The notes beneath the pieces were generated by a model. The model saw only the letters and a program-made list of their open reading frames with translations, was not told the DNA's origin and made no database searches. Below, one piece after another: positions 1 through 8,719 of a DNA stretch of 64,000 nt (the first letter of the stretch is position 1; every line of letters begins with the position of its first letter). The position numbers and the translations under genes were made by a program. The DNA comes from CAZMCH01 sp964564735 (lineage in GTDB: Bacteria; Poribacteria; DTPJ01). Location of the stretch: positions 62,001 to 126,000 of the forward strand of contig CAZMCH010000001.1 of the NCBI GenBank assembly GCA_964564735.1, in the 5' to 3' direction.

Positions 1-1
1 A

Positions 2-526
2 ACTATGTTAAAAGAAGATAAAAAATATCAAGATGGGGCATATCTCGTTATATGTCGTGGTGATGATCTCTTTACCAGTGGATTAGTATTAGTTACTCCG
101 CTTGATGTAGAGGTTCAAGAAGATACTGTAAGTGGGCGTGTTAGGATTAATGTTCGTGATGTTGTCAAAAACGAATATAGGGAAGGCATTCATGTTAAGG
201 CGATTGGTTCAGCGCAAAAAGAGTTTAAATCTGGAAAAACAGACTTGCGAGGTTTGGTTATTGTTGATAATATCAACGGAATTGCAACAATTATCGCAAG
301 GGAAAATAAAGACACTTACGCATTTTATAGAGGCAAACAATGGCTTGGTATTCGTGAAGGGGTACCACAGGCACAAATGAAATATCCAGCGGATAGACAA
401 CAGCAAGCAGATTATAGAAGCAATATAGATGTTATGAATCAGGCTATACAGATGAATAAGATACAAGAATTTGATCAAATGCGCAGAGGTGTTCAAAAAG
501 GCGTTCAGGTTCAAAAGGCTTATTAA
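2..526 (+). CDS. C-terminal end of a large secreted protein (5' truncated)
   Basis: The reading frame is open to the left edge of the window, so these 175 codons are the 3' end of a longer gene. The visible part starts with a beta-rich segment (DGAYLVICRGDDLFTSGLVLV) followed by a second beta-sandwich-like segment (GRVRINVRDVV, then GIHVKAIGSAQKEFKSGKTDLRG). The latter resembles carboxypeptidase-regulatory or alpha-2-macroglobulin MG-type domains, in which a glycine-rich 'TDLRG' turn is common. The last 50 residues are rich in Gln, Met and charged residues and look helical. From memory, similar C-termini occur on very large secreted proteins of Planctomycetes-like bacteria; this is an impression only. 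A weak hairpin with a T-run follows at 557-590. Confidence 0.5.
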   Translation, partial: TMLKEDKKYQDGAYLVICRGDDLFTSGLVLVTPLDVEVQEDTVSGRVRINVRDVVKNEYREGIHVKAIGSAQKEFKSGKTDLRGLVIVDNINGIATIIARENKDTYAFYRGKQWLGIREGVPQAQMKYPADRQQQADYRSNIDVMNQAIQMNKIQEFDQMRRGVQKGVQVQKAY

Positions 527-556
527 TAAATACCATCTAACAAAGACTTTGAAGGT

Positions 557-590
557 GGGCTTTTTCTTCTTTTAAACAGCCCTTATTTTT
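557..590 (+). terminator. Possible Rho-independent terminator after the first gene
   Basis: GGGCT (557-561) can pair with AGCCC (578-582), extended past a one-base bulge by TTT/AAA, and is followed by TTATTTTT (583-590). The stem is short, but the position about 30 bp after the stop codon and before a separate promoter fits a terminator. Confidence 0.45.
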
Positions 591-607
591 AGTCATAAAT
601 TTTTGCG

Positions 608-636
608 TTGACAGTAAAACGTCTTGATGATATAGT
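608..636 (+). promoter_or_regulatory. Sigma-70-type promoter for the SUMF1-domain gene
   Basis: A perfect -35 TTGACA (608-613) is followed by a 17-bp spacer and -10 TATAGT (631-636), preceded by TGA, an extended -10. The predicted transcription start near 643 gives an untranslated leader of about 120 nt before the start codon at 762. Confidence 0.7.
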
Positions 637-761
637 TATTTTAGTTAGGCTTGGGATCAAATGATGCCTATCAAAGTATTTATCCAGAAACGAATATCTG
701 CCTATTTATTAGACGATTATGTGTTATTGTATGAAAAGAAGCGATGTATTAGAGGAAAATC

Positions 762-1589
762 ATGAAGAAATGCCCATTAATGATTACTGTTGGTCTAGTT
801 CTTTTCCTGTCTATATTATTCGCCATGGATTTAGCCTTTGCATTAGATGACAAAAAGCCAGATACAAGAGAGTTTCCAAAGGAGATTGTTGGCAAAGACG
901 GGGTAAAGATGGTTCTTATACCAGCAGGGGAATTTCAGATGGGTGATTCCTTTAATGAAGGTTGGGACAGAGAACGTCCAGTTCATACGGTCTATCTTGA
1001 TGCCTTCTATATGGATATTTATCCAGTAACTAATGAACAATATAAGAAATTTATGGATAGAACGGGATATAAAGCGCCAAGATTTTGGGATGATCCAGAT
1101 TATAATAAGTCTGATCATCCCGTTGTGGGAGTAAGTTGGCATGATGCATTTGCCTATGCTGAATGGGCAGGTAAGAGATTGCCAACAGAGGCAGAATGGG
1201 AAAAATCTGCAAGAGGCGGTTTAGTCAATAAACGCTATCCATGGGGCAATGATCTAACACGTGATAATGCAAATTATTCCGGCAAAGGTGGAAAAGATAA
1301 ATGGAAATATACATCCCCAGTGGATAGTTTTCAACCAAATGGATATGGCTTATATGATATGGCGGGAAATGTGTGGGAATGGTGTTTGGACTGGTATGAT
1401 AGTAATTATTATTCCAATTCACCAAAAACAAATCCAAAAGGTCCTGAGCAAGGAGAATATAAGGTGTTACGAGGTGGATCGTGGTATTATGATGGCAAAT
1501 TTGGCTTACGTGTTACCTATCGCTCCAATAACCTTCCGTCTCTCGGTAGCACTTTTGCCGGATTTCGCTGTGTTCAATCATGTAAATAG
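762..1589 (+). CDS. Secreted SUMF1/FGE-fold protein lacking the FGE catalytic cysteines
   Basis: This 275-residue protein has a Sec signal peptide (about residues 1-27) and one formylglycine-generating-enzyme/SUMF1 domain. Hallmarks are MVLIPAGEFQMGD, PVTNEQYKKFM, HPVVGVSWHDAFAYAEWAGKR, LPTEAEWEKSARGG, MAGNVWEW, LRGGSW and the terminal GFRCV. In true formylglycine-generating enzymes two cysteines lie between GGSW and GFRC (the SYC...YRC region of the human enzyme). Here that stretch has no cysteine (DGKFGLRVTYRSNN). It is therefore unlikely to activate sulfatases and is better seen as a binding or structural SUMF1-fold protein, or an enzyme of another kind. The start is supported by AGAGGAAAATC just before ATG. 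It is the only gene behind the promoter at 608-636. Confidence 0.9.
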   Translation: MKKCPLMITVGLVLFLSILFAMDLAFALDDKKPDTREFPKEIVGKDGVKMVLIPAGEFQMGDSFNEGWDRERPVHTVYLDAFYMDIYPVTNEQYKKFMDRTGYKAPRFWDDPDYNKSDHPVVGVSWHDAFAYAEWAGKRLPTEAEWEKSARGGLVNKRYPWGNDLTRDNANYSGKGGKDKWKYTSPVDSFQPNGYGLYDMAGNVWEWCLDWYDSNYYSNSPKTNPKGPEQGEYKVLRGGSWYYDGKFGLRVTYRSNNLPSLGSTFAGFRCVQSCK

Positions 1590-1651
1590 CAACTGTAATT
1601 TTGCAATTTCATTCCTGAAAGTATTGTGCTTTCTGACGGAATTAAATATTC

Positions 1652-1774
1652 AACGACTTGTGCTAATTATTTTATAACCCAAGCTTCTATCTTGGTTTTT
1701 GAATTGCCAGCTTTGGAAAGCTGGGTTACAAAGCGTCGCCAAAATTTAATTTATGAGAGCTAGCACAAATCGTT
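1652..1774. repeat. Nested inverted-repeat element between SUMF1-like and fmdB genes
   Basis: Outer arms AACGACTTGTGCTAA (1652-1666) and CTAGCACAAATCGTT (1760-1774) match at 13 of 15 positions as an inverted repeat. Inside, TAACCC-AAGCTT (about 1675-1686) can pair with AAGCT-GGGTTA (about 1719-1727). There are also two small hairpins: CCAAG/CTTGG (1679-1683/1691-1695) followed by five T, and the perfect CCAGCTTTGGAAAGCTGG palindrome (1707-1724). One inner hairpin could act as the terminator of the preceding gene. The whole could be a small palindromic mobile element or a structured leader. No coding potential was seen. Confidence 0.5.
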
Positions 1775-1824
1775 AAAATAATTACCATTTTGATTTATTA
1801 CTAAAAATTGGAGGAATTTATTAC

Positions 1825-2118
1825 ATGCCGACATACGAATATGAATGCGAAGCATGTGGTGACATGTTTGAGGTTTTTCAGAGCATAAAATCAGAGCCAA
1901 TAAAGAAATGTCCTAAATGTGGTGGTCATGTAAAAAGACTTATCGGTGCTGGAGCAGGCGTAATATTTAAGGGTTCTGGTTTCTATGCGACAGATTATAG
2001 AAGCGAAAGCTACAAAAAAGAGGAAAAAAAAGAGAAAGAACCTTTTAGCTCATCTTCATCAAGCAGTTCAGATAAAAGTAGTAGTTCTGATAAAAATATT
2101 GGTTCGGAAAAAAAATAA
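1825..2118 (+). CDS. FmdB-family zinc-ribbon protein with serine-rich tail
   Basis: The 97-residue protein begins MPTYEYECEACG and carries a CxxC...CPKCGG zinc ribbon (Cys residues near 8, 11, 29 and 32), the diagnostic layout of the FmdB/CxxC_CxxC_SSSS family of putative regulatory proteins. The last third is low complexity, rich in Ser, Lys and Glu, which is usual for this family. GGAGGAATT lies about 10 nt upstream of the ATG. It is followed after 20 bp by the cation-efflux gene, so the two are probably co-transcribed. The molecular role of the family is poorly known. Confidence 0.88.
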   Translation: MPTYEYECEACGDMFEVFQSIKSEPIKKCPKCGGHVKRLIGAGAGVIFKGSGFYATDYRSESYKKEEKKEKEPFSSSSSSSSDKSSSSDKNIGSEKK

Positions 2119-2138
2119 CTAATGTAGAAAGAAACATC

Positions 2139-3116
2139 ATGGGGCATGGACATTCACATACGCACCTTCAGGGAAAGTTTCGTATAGCTGTTATATTGAC
2201 TTTTGCCACTCTTGTTGCAGAGATAATCGGCGGTGTATTAACGAATAGCCTTGCCTTGCTTAGTGACGCTGCTCATGTCTTTGCTGATGTTTTTGCACTT
2301 GTCTTAAGCTGGGTTGCTGTATATCTATCAACTCTCCCTGCAAGCAGTAAAAGAACCTATGGATTTCATCGTGCAGAGGTTTTTGCTGCTTTTATCAATG
2401 GTGTATCTTTATTGGCTATTGCAGGATGGATATTTTATGAATCTATAAATCGCATAATGAATCCCGAACCAGTCAAAAGCTTGACAATGCTCATAGTAGC
2501 AGTTATTGGTCTATTGATAAATCTTGGTGTTGCCTTGCTTTTTTTACGAGAAAGTCACGACAATCTCAACGTCAAAAGTGCCTTTTTGCATGTATTGGGC
2601 GATGCTATGTCATCCGCAGGCGTTATAATCGGTGGGATTATCATGATAATTACAGGCTGGTATCTTGCAGACCCGATTTTAAGCTTTATTATTGGATTTA
2701 TAATACTTTTTGGTGCTTTAAGAGTTACAAGAGAAGCATTGCATATATTGCTAGAAGGCACACCCAAAAATATTGATTTTAATAAAGTGTCAGAAGAGAT
2801 AAAAAAACTTGATTTTGTAAAGGAAGTTCATGATTTACATATCTGGAGTATAAGATCAGATTATTCCGCTTTAAGTGCGCATGTGCTTGTTAATGTTCAG
2901 AATTTACGCTTTATGCAAGATACTTTATCCTCAATTAATGAGATGCTGAAGCAAAAATTCGGGATTTATCATACAACAATACAGCTTGAATGTGGAGAAA
3001 ACGGTTGCATGGGAAGCTTGCTATGTGATTTTAGACATGCAAAAGAAGACGATCATAATACTCATAAACATCATCATGACGATGAAGAATCGCATGATCA
3101 TGATATTAAGTCATGA
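2139..3116 (+). CDS. Cation diffusion facilitator (CzcD/ZitB-like metal exporter)
   Basis: The 325-residue inner-membrane protein has six predicted transmembrane helices in the first ~205 residues and a cytoplasmic C-terminal ferredoxin-like domain. The two metal-site signatures of CDF transporters are present: SDAAHVFAD in TM2 and HVLGD in TM5 (HxxxD pairs). Both ends are histidine-rich (GHGHSHTH at the N-terminus; a His/Asp-rich tail after residue 305), as in zinc/cadmium/cobalt exporters of the CzcD/ZitB group. It would export a divalent cation in exchange for protons. The stop is 18 bp upstream of the solute-binding-protein gene, suggesting one transcript. The metal cannot be fixed from sequence alone; zinc is most likely. 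Confidence 0.92.
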   Translation: MGHGHSHTHLQGKFRIAVILTFATLVAEIIGGVLTNSLALLSDAAHVFADVFALVLSWVAVYLSTLPASSKRTYGFHRAEVFAAFINGVSLLAIAGWIFYESINRIMNPEPVKSLTMLIVAVIGLLINLGVALLFLRESHDNLNVKSAFLHVLGDAMSSAGVIIGGIIMIITGWYLADPILSFIIGFIILFGALRVTREALHILLEGTPKNIDFNKVSEEIKKLDFVKEVHDLHIWSIRSDYSALSAHVLVNVQNLRFMQDTLSSINEMLKQKFGIYHTTIQLECGENGCMGSLLCDFRHAKEDDHNTHKHHHDDEESHDHDIKS

Positions 3117-3134
3117 CTCTTAGGAATAGCCAAA

Positions 3135-4514
3135 ATGAAATCCCAGCGATATATAATGCTCACTCTTCTGATGATTTTTGCTTTTGCCTTAGAAACATAC
3201 TCCTCTACCCCACCCAAGTATGGAGGAGTTCTCAGATTTGCTATATCTCAAAGCAATATTTCACTCGATCCAATCAAAACACTTACACCAACAGAATATT
3301 ATATTGCTGATAGCATCTTTGATGGTTTGATTAGATATGGAACAAATCAAAAGATTCTCGGTAGTATTGCATCTTCTTGGGATATATCGGAAGATCAGAG
3401 CATATTTACATTTCATATTGCTGAATCAGCAAGGTTTCACAATACTAGGAAGATTAATGCTAATGATATAAAATATTCATGGCAACGATCAATCAGAAAT
3501 GCCGATTATGATTTTTTAGAGCAATCAGGTTTGAGGCAAATTTCTGGTGCAGATGCCTACCGTCTGGGTAAAGCTAATTCAGTTAAAGGGATTCAAGTTA
3601 TAAACGACAATACAATACAAATTACTCTTGCGCAAGCTGATGACAGCTTTTTAAGTAAACTAGGAAATCCATTAACTTGGATATTGCCAAAGGATTCTGC
3701 AGAGAAAACAGATTTTGAGAAAAATCCTGTTGGAAGCGGACCATTTAAGATTGCGCCTATATCTGAAACCGAAGGAGAAATCCTAAATCTGATAGCAAAT
3801 GAGGAATATCTCTGGGGCAGACCATATATAGACAGAATAATATTTGTGTCTGGTTCTGATCTTGGTTCTTTGCTTTTGCGCTTTGAGACAGGCGATTTGG
3901 ATTGTCTGGAAGTTCCCAATATAGAATTTGGAAGGTTCAGGAATAGCCCTGGTTGGTCATCTCAATTAAAAGGATTTTCAGATAATCAAATTGTATGCCT
4001 AAAAGTAAATAAAAAGTCTTTTACAGATAAGACAGATATAATTTCCTTTCTAAAAGACAGTATTGACATCAAGTCAATTCTTGCGATGCTCTATAATCAA
4101 GGCAATTCTCTATCAGATAGGATATATCAATTAGAGCGTGCAAAGAAAAATGCAGCAGAAATACAAAATAAACGTATGAAACTTATTGTTTTGGATTCGG
4201 AAAATGAAAGAAAAATTGCGGATCGTATTTCGTTTGATCTGGCAAAAACTGGGATAATTTTAGATATTTCACCAATGAATCGTCAGGATTTTGATAAAGC
4301 TCTAAAAGATGCTTCATATTCCCTTGCTTTAATTCTTTTATCTGCATATTTTAATGATGTTGATACTTTGAATAGGGCTTCATATGTTCCGCTTTTCTAT
4401 CAAAATACAAATTTTCTTCAAAAATCTGAAATTCAAGGATTATCAGAATCATCTCGCAATAGAATAATACAACTTGATAACGCCTATATATTTAATCCAA
4501 AAACTTTGGACTAA
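3135..4514 (+). CDS. Extracytoplasmic solute-binding protein, SBP_bac_5 (DppA/OppA) family
   Basis: The 459-residue protein has a Sec signal peptide ending around residues 23-26, without a lipobox. The mature N-terminus has the family start YGGVLRFAISQSNISLDPIKT, then SIFDGLIRYG, WDISEDQSIFTFHI and KINANDIKYSWQRSI, all typical of oligopeptide/nickel-type binding proteins. At 459 residues it is shorter than the usual 500-550. No permease or ATPase gene is adjacent. Instead a histidine kinase starts 17 bp downstream, so this protein may serve as a sensory partner rather than, or as well as, a transport component. TAGGAATAGCCAAA precedes the ATG. The ligand is unknown. Confidence 0.88.
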   Translation: MKSQRYIMLTLLMIFAFALETYSSTPPKYGGVLRFAISQSNISLDPIKTLTPTEYYIADSIFDGLIRYGTNQKILGSIASSWDISEDQSIFTFHIAESARFHNTRKINANDIKYSWQRSIRNADYDFLEQSGLRQISGADAYRLGKANSVKGIQVINDNTIQITLAQADDSFLSKLGNPLTWILPKDSAEKTDFEKNPVGSGPFKIAPISETEGEILNLIANEEYLWGRPYIDRIIFVSGSDLGSLLLRFETGDLDCLEVPNIEFGRFRNSPGWSSQLKGFSDNQIVCLKVNKKSFTDKTDIISFLKDSIDIKSILAMLYNQGNSLSDRIYQLERAKKNAAEIQNKRMKLIVLDSENERKIADRISFDLAKTGIILDISPMNRQDFDKALKDASYSLALILLSAYFNDVDTLNRASYVPLFYQNTNFLQKSEIQGLSESSRNRIIQLDNAYIFNPKTLD

Positions 4515-4531
4515 GGTAAATATTTTTCCAG

Positions 4532-6364
4532 ATGAAATTACGAACAAATATAATAATCGTTTATGGAACTATATTCCTGTTTCTGATGGGTTCAGTCATA
4601 ATCGCTGCAAATTTTTTGATTGATGATAGCTTTGAGAATATACATCAGCGCGATGTCGAAAATCTCAGAAATATAATAGACTCAAGTTATAAAGAATTAG
4701 GCAAACGGGCAAAAAATGAGGTAACGAGAATAACTAAGTCTAGTAGTGCAGAGATTGTCCATGCCCTTGGTATAGGAGATATACGTGATATATGGCGTCA
4801 GATTGGAAGCGGAACTACTTTGGATATACTCGAATTAGGTGATCCCAATGGAATGATTGTTTCTAGTGCGCATGATCCTGCAAGGTTTGGAATTACAGAT
4901 AAAGAATCATTAAGAATTGCCAAAAGGAGAACAAAAGAACCTATATTGAGGATTAGGTCAGGAAATAAACTTGTAATAGAATATATTAATCCAATCCCTG
5001 ATAAAGGTGAGATACTTGCTTATGTTATTGGTGGTTATTATCTTAAAGAACAATTAAGACCATCGGTTGTTGGGGCTGATTTTATGTTACTTATGCAAGG
5101 GAATGTCCCAAGCGTCATATATGACAATGGGATCCATATTGATAGTGTAAAAGACAAACTTGTAAAGCTATCGCAACCACACGAAAATACCGAGCAAATA
5201 AAGGAAAATAAAAACCAAACCCAAACAAAATCAAAAGTGTCAAAATCTATAATCAGGCAAATAAGAAAACACAAATGGTTTAAACCAAAAGAAAAACAGA
5301 TCGATTTGCCAAGAATTATTATAGATAAAAAAGAATATACTCTCGGCATAATTCCTCTTATGTCCAATAATGATAGGCAACTTGGTGCGATAATTGCTGC
5401 ATTTTCTAATAAGCAATCCTATGGAATACAAATGACATTAGTTAGATCGCTTATAGGTGTTGCTATTAGTGGAATTGTTGCTGCTTATATTGCAAGCTAT
5501 TTTATATCAAAGAATGTAACCAAACCAATACAGAAACTTGTTGATGGGCTAGAAATTATCTCAAAAGGCAATCTTGATCATAGAATAGAAACCAATGCAC
5601 AAGGTGAAGTCAAATTTCTGGTAGATTCTATAAATAATATGACTGCATCATTAAAGGAAAATCGTGAAAGGGCATTATCAGCAGAAAGAATCGCTGTATG
5701 GCAGGACGTTGCGCGTATAATGGCTCATGAAATAAAAAATCCATTATGGCCTATACAAAGCTCGATAAGAAGCCTAAAAAGGGCGCATCAAACAAATAGA
5801 GAAACATTTGATGAGATATTTGATGAATGCACTAATACCATAATCGAAGAAGTAGATATTCTTAGAAAGATTGTTGACGAATTCAGCCAATTTGCCCGTA
5901 TGCCAAAACCCCAATTAAGTGAAACCGATTTAAATGAGATACTAAAAGATACTCTTAATCTATATACAAATGGGCATGACAATATTGAAATAATAACAAA
6001 TTTAAGCGAAAATATACCAAAAATAATGGGTGATAAAGAGCAATTATCAAGAGCATTTATTAATATAATTACTAATGCAGTCCAAGCAATGCTTGATGGT
6101 GGAAAACTTACTATTTCCACAACAATTCATAGTTCAAATGAAAATTCAAGCTTTGTAAAAGTAATTTTTGAAGATACTGGGATCGGTATGTCTTCTGAAG
6201 TTCAGGAAAAAATTTTTCAGCCTTATTTTACTACCAAAGAGGGTGGAACTGGTTTGGGAATGGCAATTGTTCACCGAATAATTACAGATCATAATGGCAG
6301 TATTGAGCTAGAAAGTAAAGAGAATGTAGGCACAAAACTTACAATACTATTACCAACAAAATAG
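4532..6364 (+). CDS. NtrY-like membrane sensor histidine kinase
   Basis: The 610-residue protein has an N-terminal transmembrane helix (about 8-30), a periplasmic sensor region of about 275 residues, a second transmembrane helix (about 305-328), and a HAMP domain (about 328-380). A HisKA domain follows with the phosphoacceptor His399 in MAHEIKNPLWPIQSS. The HATPase domain shows NIITNAVQAM (N box), FEDTGIGM (G1) and GGTGLGMAIVH (G2). The H-box context (HEIKNPLxPIQ) is the NtrY type. The sensor region has a Lys/Gln-rich low-complexity insert near residues 215-250. The response-regulator gene begins 22 bp downstream, so the pair is a cognate two-component system. The preceding binding protein could provide the signal. 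Confidence 0.93.
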   Translation: MKLRTNIIIVYGTIFLFLMGSVIIAANFLIDDSFENIHQRDVENLRNIIDSSYKELGKRAKNEVTRITKSSSAEIVHALGIGDIRDIWRQIGSGTTLDILELGDPNGMIVSSAHDPARFGITDKESLRIAKRRTKEPILRIRSGNKLVIEYINPIPDKGEILAYVIGGYYLKEQLRPSVVGADFMLLMQGNVPSVIYDNGIHIDSVKDKLVKLSQPHENTEQIKENKNQTQTKSKVSKSIIRQIRKHKWFKPKEKQIDLPRIIIDKKEYTLGIIPLMSNNDRQLGAIIAAFSNKQSYGIQMTLVRSLIGVAISGIVAAYIASYFISKNVTKPIQKLVDGLEIISKGNLDHRIETNAQGEVKFLVDSINNMTASLKENRERALSAERIAVWQDVARIMAHEIKNPLWPIQSSIRSLKRAHQTNRETFDEIFDECTNTIIEEVDILRKIVDEFSQFARMPKPQLSETDLNEILKDTLNLYTNGHDNIEIITNLSENIPKIMGDKEQLSRAFINIITNAVQAMLDGGKLTISTTIHSSNENSSFVKVIFEDTGIGMSSEVQEKIFQPYFTTKEGGTGLGMAIVHRIITDHNGSIELESKENVGTKLTILLPTK

Positions 6365-6386
6365 GAACTAAAATTTATAGTGAAAA

Positions 6387-7763
6387 ATGAGTAATATTTT
6401 GCTTGTTGATGACGAAAAGAATATATTGAAATCGATCTCTCTTGAGCTCAAATCCGAAGGCTATAATGTTATAACTGCTCAAAATGGCTTTGATGCGCTT
6501 CAGGCTATAGCATCTAATAATATTGACCTTGTAATGATGGATGTTATAATGCCGGGAATGGATGGCATAGAAACTCTGAGAAAAATAAAAGATTTGCAGC
6601 CATCTCTGCCTGTTATAATGATGTCTTCGCAAGGGACTATCGGCATGGCAGTAAACGCAACCAAACTCGGTGCTTATGATTTTATAGAAAAAGGTAAAGA
6701 AGGATGGGATATTGAGCCAGTTCTCGTCAAAATAAGGAATGGACTTGCTTTTTCAAAGTTGCAATCGGAAAATACAGAACTTCGGGAGAAATTAGATGAA
6801 AAATATAATATTATCGGTTCAAGCCTTGCCATGCAGGAGTTACTTGCCCAGATAAAAAAAGCAGGTCCTAGCGATGGGAGGGTTTTAATATTTGGCGAGA
6901 ATGGCACAGGAAAAGAACTTGTCGCACACGCAATACACCAAAATAGCCCTCGCAGAAATAAAAGTTTTATTAAAGTCAATTGTGCTGCAATTCCAGAGGA
7001 ACTCATTGAGAGTGAGTTATTTGGACATGAGAAAGGCTCTTTTACTGGCGCAGTAAATCAACTTATTGGCAAATTTGAGTTAGCAGATGAAGGGACAATA
7101 TTTCTTGATGAAATAGGTGATATGAGTCAAAAGACTCAGGCAAAAGTCCTGCGTGTTCTTCAGGAAGGTGAATTTGAGAGAGTCGGTAGTCAAAAGACAA
7201 TAAAAGTTGATGTCCGAGTAATCGCTGCGACCAATAAAGACTTACAAGAGGAAATAATTGCAGGGAATTTTCGAGAGGACTTATACTATCGTTTGAATGT
7301 AATACCTATCCATGTTCCACCACTTCGTAGTCATAAAGAGGATATTCCTGAACTTGTAGCATATTTTATGAAAAAATACTGCGAAGAACACGGTAAAAAG
7401 CCTAAAAAATTTTCCTCAAGTGCAATGGATATTTTAATAAACCATAGCTGGCATGGAAACGTCAGACAACTAAGGAACGTAGTTGAACGAATGATGATCA
7501 TGATCAATAACGATGATATTGTTGATATTGATGTGATTTGGGCATTAGGATTAAAACAAGATAAGCTCGAAAAACCGAAACCTGAACAGGAAATTGGGCT
7601 AAAAGATATAGTGGATAAATCAGAGAGAGGAGTGATAATATCTACGCTTGAATCATGTGATTGGAATGTTAGCCAAGCGGCACAAAAACTCAATCTCGAA
7701 AGAAGCCATCTCTATAAAAAGATGAATAAATACGGTATAAAAAGACCACCAGATAAGAACTAG
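6387..7763 (+). CDS. Sigma-54-dependent response regulator, NtrC/AtoC type
   Basis: The 458-residue protein contains a receiver domain (residues 1-120, phosphoacceptor Asp52 in MMDVIMPGMDG), an AAA+ sigma-54 interaction domain and a C-terminal Fis-type helix-turn-helix (WNVSQAAQKLNLERSHLYKKM). The AAA+ domain carries Walker A GENGTGKE, ELFGHEKGSFTGA, Walker B TIFLDEIGDM and arginine-finger region FREDLYYRLNV. The sigma-54 contact loop reads GSFTGA instead of the common GAFTGA, a conservative change. It implies that the organism has RpoN. With the upstream histidine kinase it forms a full signalling pathway. No convincing -24/-12 promoter was found in this window, so targets are probably elsewhere. 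Confidence 0.95.
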   Translation: MSNILLVDDEKNILKSISLELKSEGYNVITAQNGFDALQAIASNNIDLVMMDVIMPGMDGIETLRKIKDLQPSLPVIMMSSQGTIGMAVNATKLGAYDFIEKGKEGWDIEPVLVKIRNGLAFSKLQSENTELREKLDEKYNIIGSSLAMQELLAQIKKAGPSDGRVLIFGENGTGKELVAHAIHQNSPRRNKSFIKVNCAAIPEELIESELFGHEKGSFTGAVNQLIGKFELADEGTIFLDEIGDMSQKTQAKVLRVLQEGEFERVGSQKTIKVDVRVIAATNKDLQEEIIAGNFREDLYYRLNVIPIHVPPLRSHKEDIPELVAYFMKKYCEEHGKKPKKFSSSAMDILINHSWHGNVRQLRNVVERMMIMINNDDIVDIDVIWALGLKQDKLEKPKPEQEIGLKDIVDKSERGVIISTLESCDWNVSQAAQKLNLERSHLYKKMNKYGIKRPPDKN

Positions 7764-7858
7764 ATGATCTATCTGATAAATTGAAAGGAGGGTTTTAGGT
7801 TAAAATTTTTAGACTTATTCATTAAAATCGTTTTTAATCAAAAAGGGAGGTTTAGAAG

Positions 7859-8623
7859 ATGATACTCAACAGATATATTTTTTATTTTATATTGATTATC
7901 ATATTAACTTTGTCTTTTTTGGTTTCTTTCATCCATGCAAAGGTTCTTTGGATGGATACCTTTGATGATAAAAAGATCGATCCAAAGTATCAGTTTGTTG
8001 ATCACCCCGGAAAATGGGTTGAGGAGGATGGCGTTTTAAAGCAAACCGAACCAGCTCCGGGGGATCACACATATTGTATAATTGATGGTGGATTTGCCGA
8101 ACCACATACGGTAATTGTAAAGGTTCGTATTGACGATTGGGGGGACAATGACTTATCTAGAGCTGGAATTGGAGTTAGAATAAATCCGGCTGCTGGACAA
8201 GGAGGTTATGCTTTTTTGATTCACCATACATTGAATAATATGGAATTTCTCAATGACCATTTAGCTTGGAAAAATAACGATACTCCGCCACCATTTGGTG
8301 CAGTTGAAATTGGCAAATGGTATTGGATGAAGGCAGAGATAACAGATAAGGTATTTAGTGGGAAAATATGGGCAGAAGCAGAAAAAGAGCCAGCCAAATG
8401 GCTATTAGAAAGCGGATTTGATTTCGGGGCAGTTAGACCTGCCAGTGGAATTGTAGGACTTAATGGCGGATCAAATACTGGTGCAGGTAAAACTCTCGTA
8501 TCATTTGACAATTTTGCTGTCTGTGAAAAAGCTGATGAAGCAATTCCTACTGTATTTAATCTAGCGGTTGGTTCCAAAAGCAAGCTTACAGCAACATGGG
8601 GTTCTATAAAGCTAAATGATTGA
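7859..8623 (+). CDS. Secreted beta-sandwich (LamG/DUF1080-like) protein with C-terminal W-K tail
   Basis: The 254-residue protein has a signal peptide (about 1-27, cleaving near IHA-KVLW) and one domain resembling concanavalin-like 3-keto-disaccharide hydrolase/LamG folds (MDTFDDKKIDPKYQFVD, then GKWYWMKAEITD, then TLVSFDNFAV). It ends in SKSKLTATWGSIKLND, a tail shared with three other secreted proteins in this window (25417-26163, 26289-27035, 35196-35963). The domain probably binds or acts on polysaccharide at the cell surface; this is inferred from fold only. GGGAGG lies about 8 nt before the ATG. A strong hairpin at 8638-8669 ends the transcript. Confidence 0.75.
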   Translation: MILNRYIFYFILIIILTLSFLVSFIHAKVLWMDTFDDKKIDPKYQFVDHPGKWVEEDGVLKQTEPAPGDHTYCIIDGGFAEPHTVIVKVRIDDWGDNDLSRAGIGVRINPAAGQGGYAFLIHHTLNNMEFLNDHLAWKNNDTPPPFGAVEIGKWYWMKAEITDKVFSGKIWAEAEKEPAKWLLESGFDFGAVRPASGIVGLNGGSNTGAGKTLVSFDNFAVCEKADEAIPTVFNLAVGSKSKLTATWGSIKLND

Positions 8624-8637
8624 GATTTTATTTGTCT

Positions 8638-8669
8638 AATAAGGCTTTTGATTTTTCAAAAGCCTTATT
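8638..8669. terminator. Strong bidirectional Rho-independent terminator
   Basis: AATAAGGCTTTTG (8638-8650) and CAAAAGCCTTATT (8657-8669) form a perfect 13-bp stem with a loop of mostly T. T/A-rich flanks on both sides let it work for the + strand gene ending at 8623 and the - strand operon ending at 8720. Confidence 0.85.
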
Positions 8670-8719
8670 TATTGTCTAGAAAATTATGCAATGGAAAAGT
8701 TTTAAGAGGAGAGAATTTA

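Noticed and set aside
762..1589. Functional formylglycine-generating enzyme
   Set aside because: The two catalytic cysteines are missing.
5038..5367. Antisense open frames within the histidine kinase and other long genes
   Set aside because: They are shadows of strongly supported genes on the opposite strand, with low-complexity products and no ribosome-binding sites.
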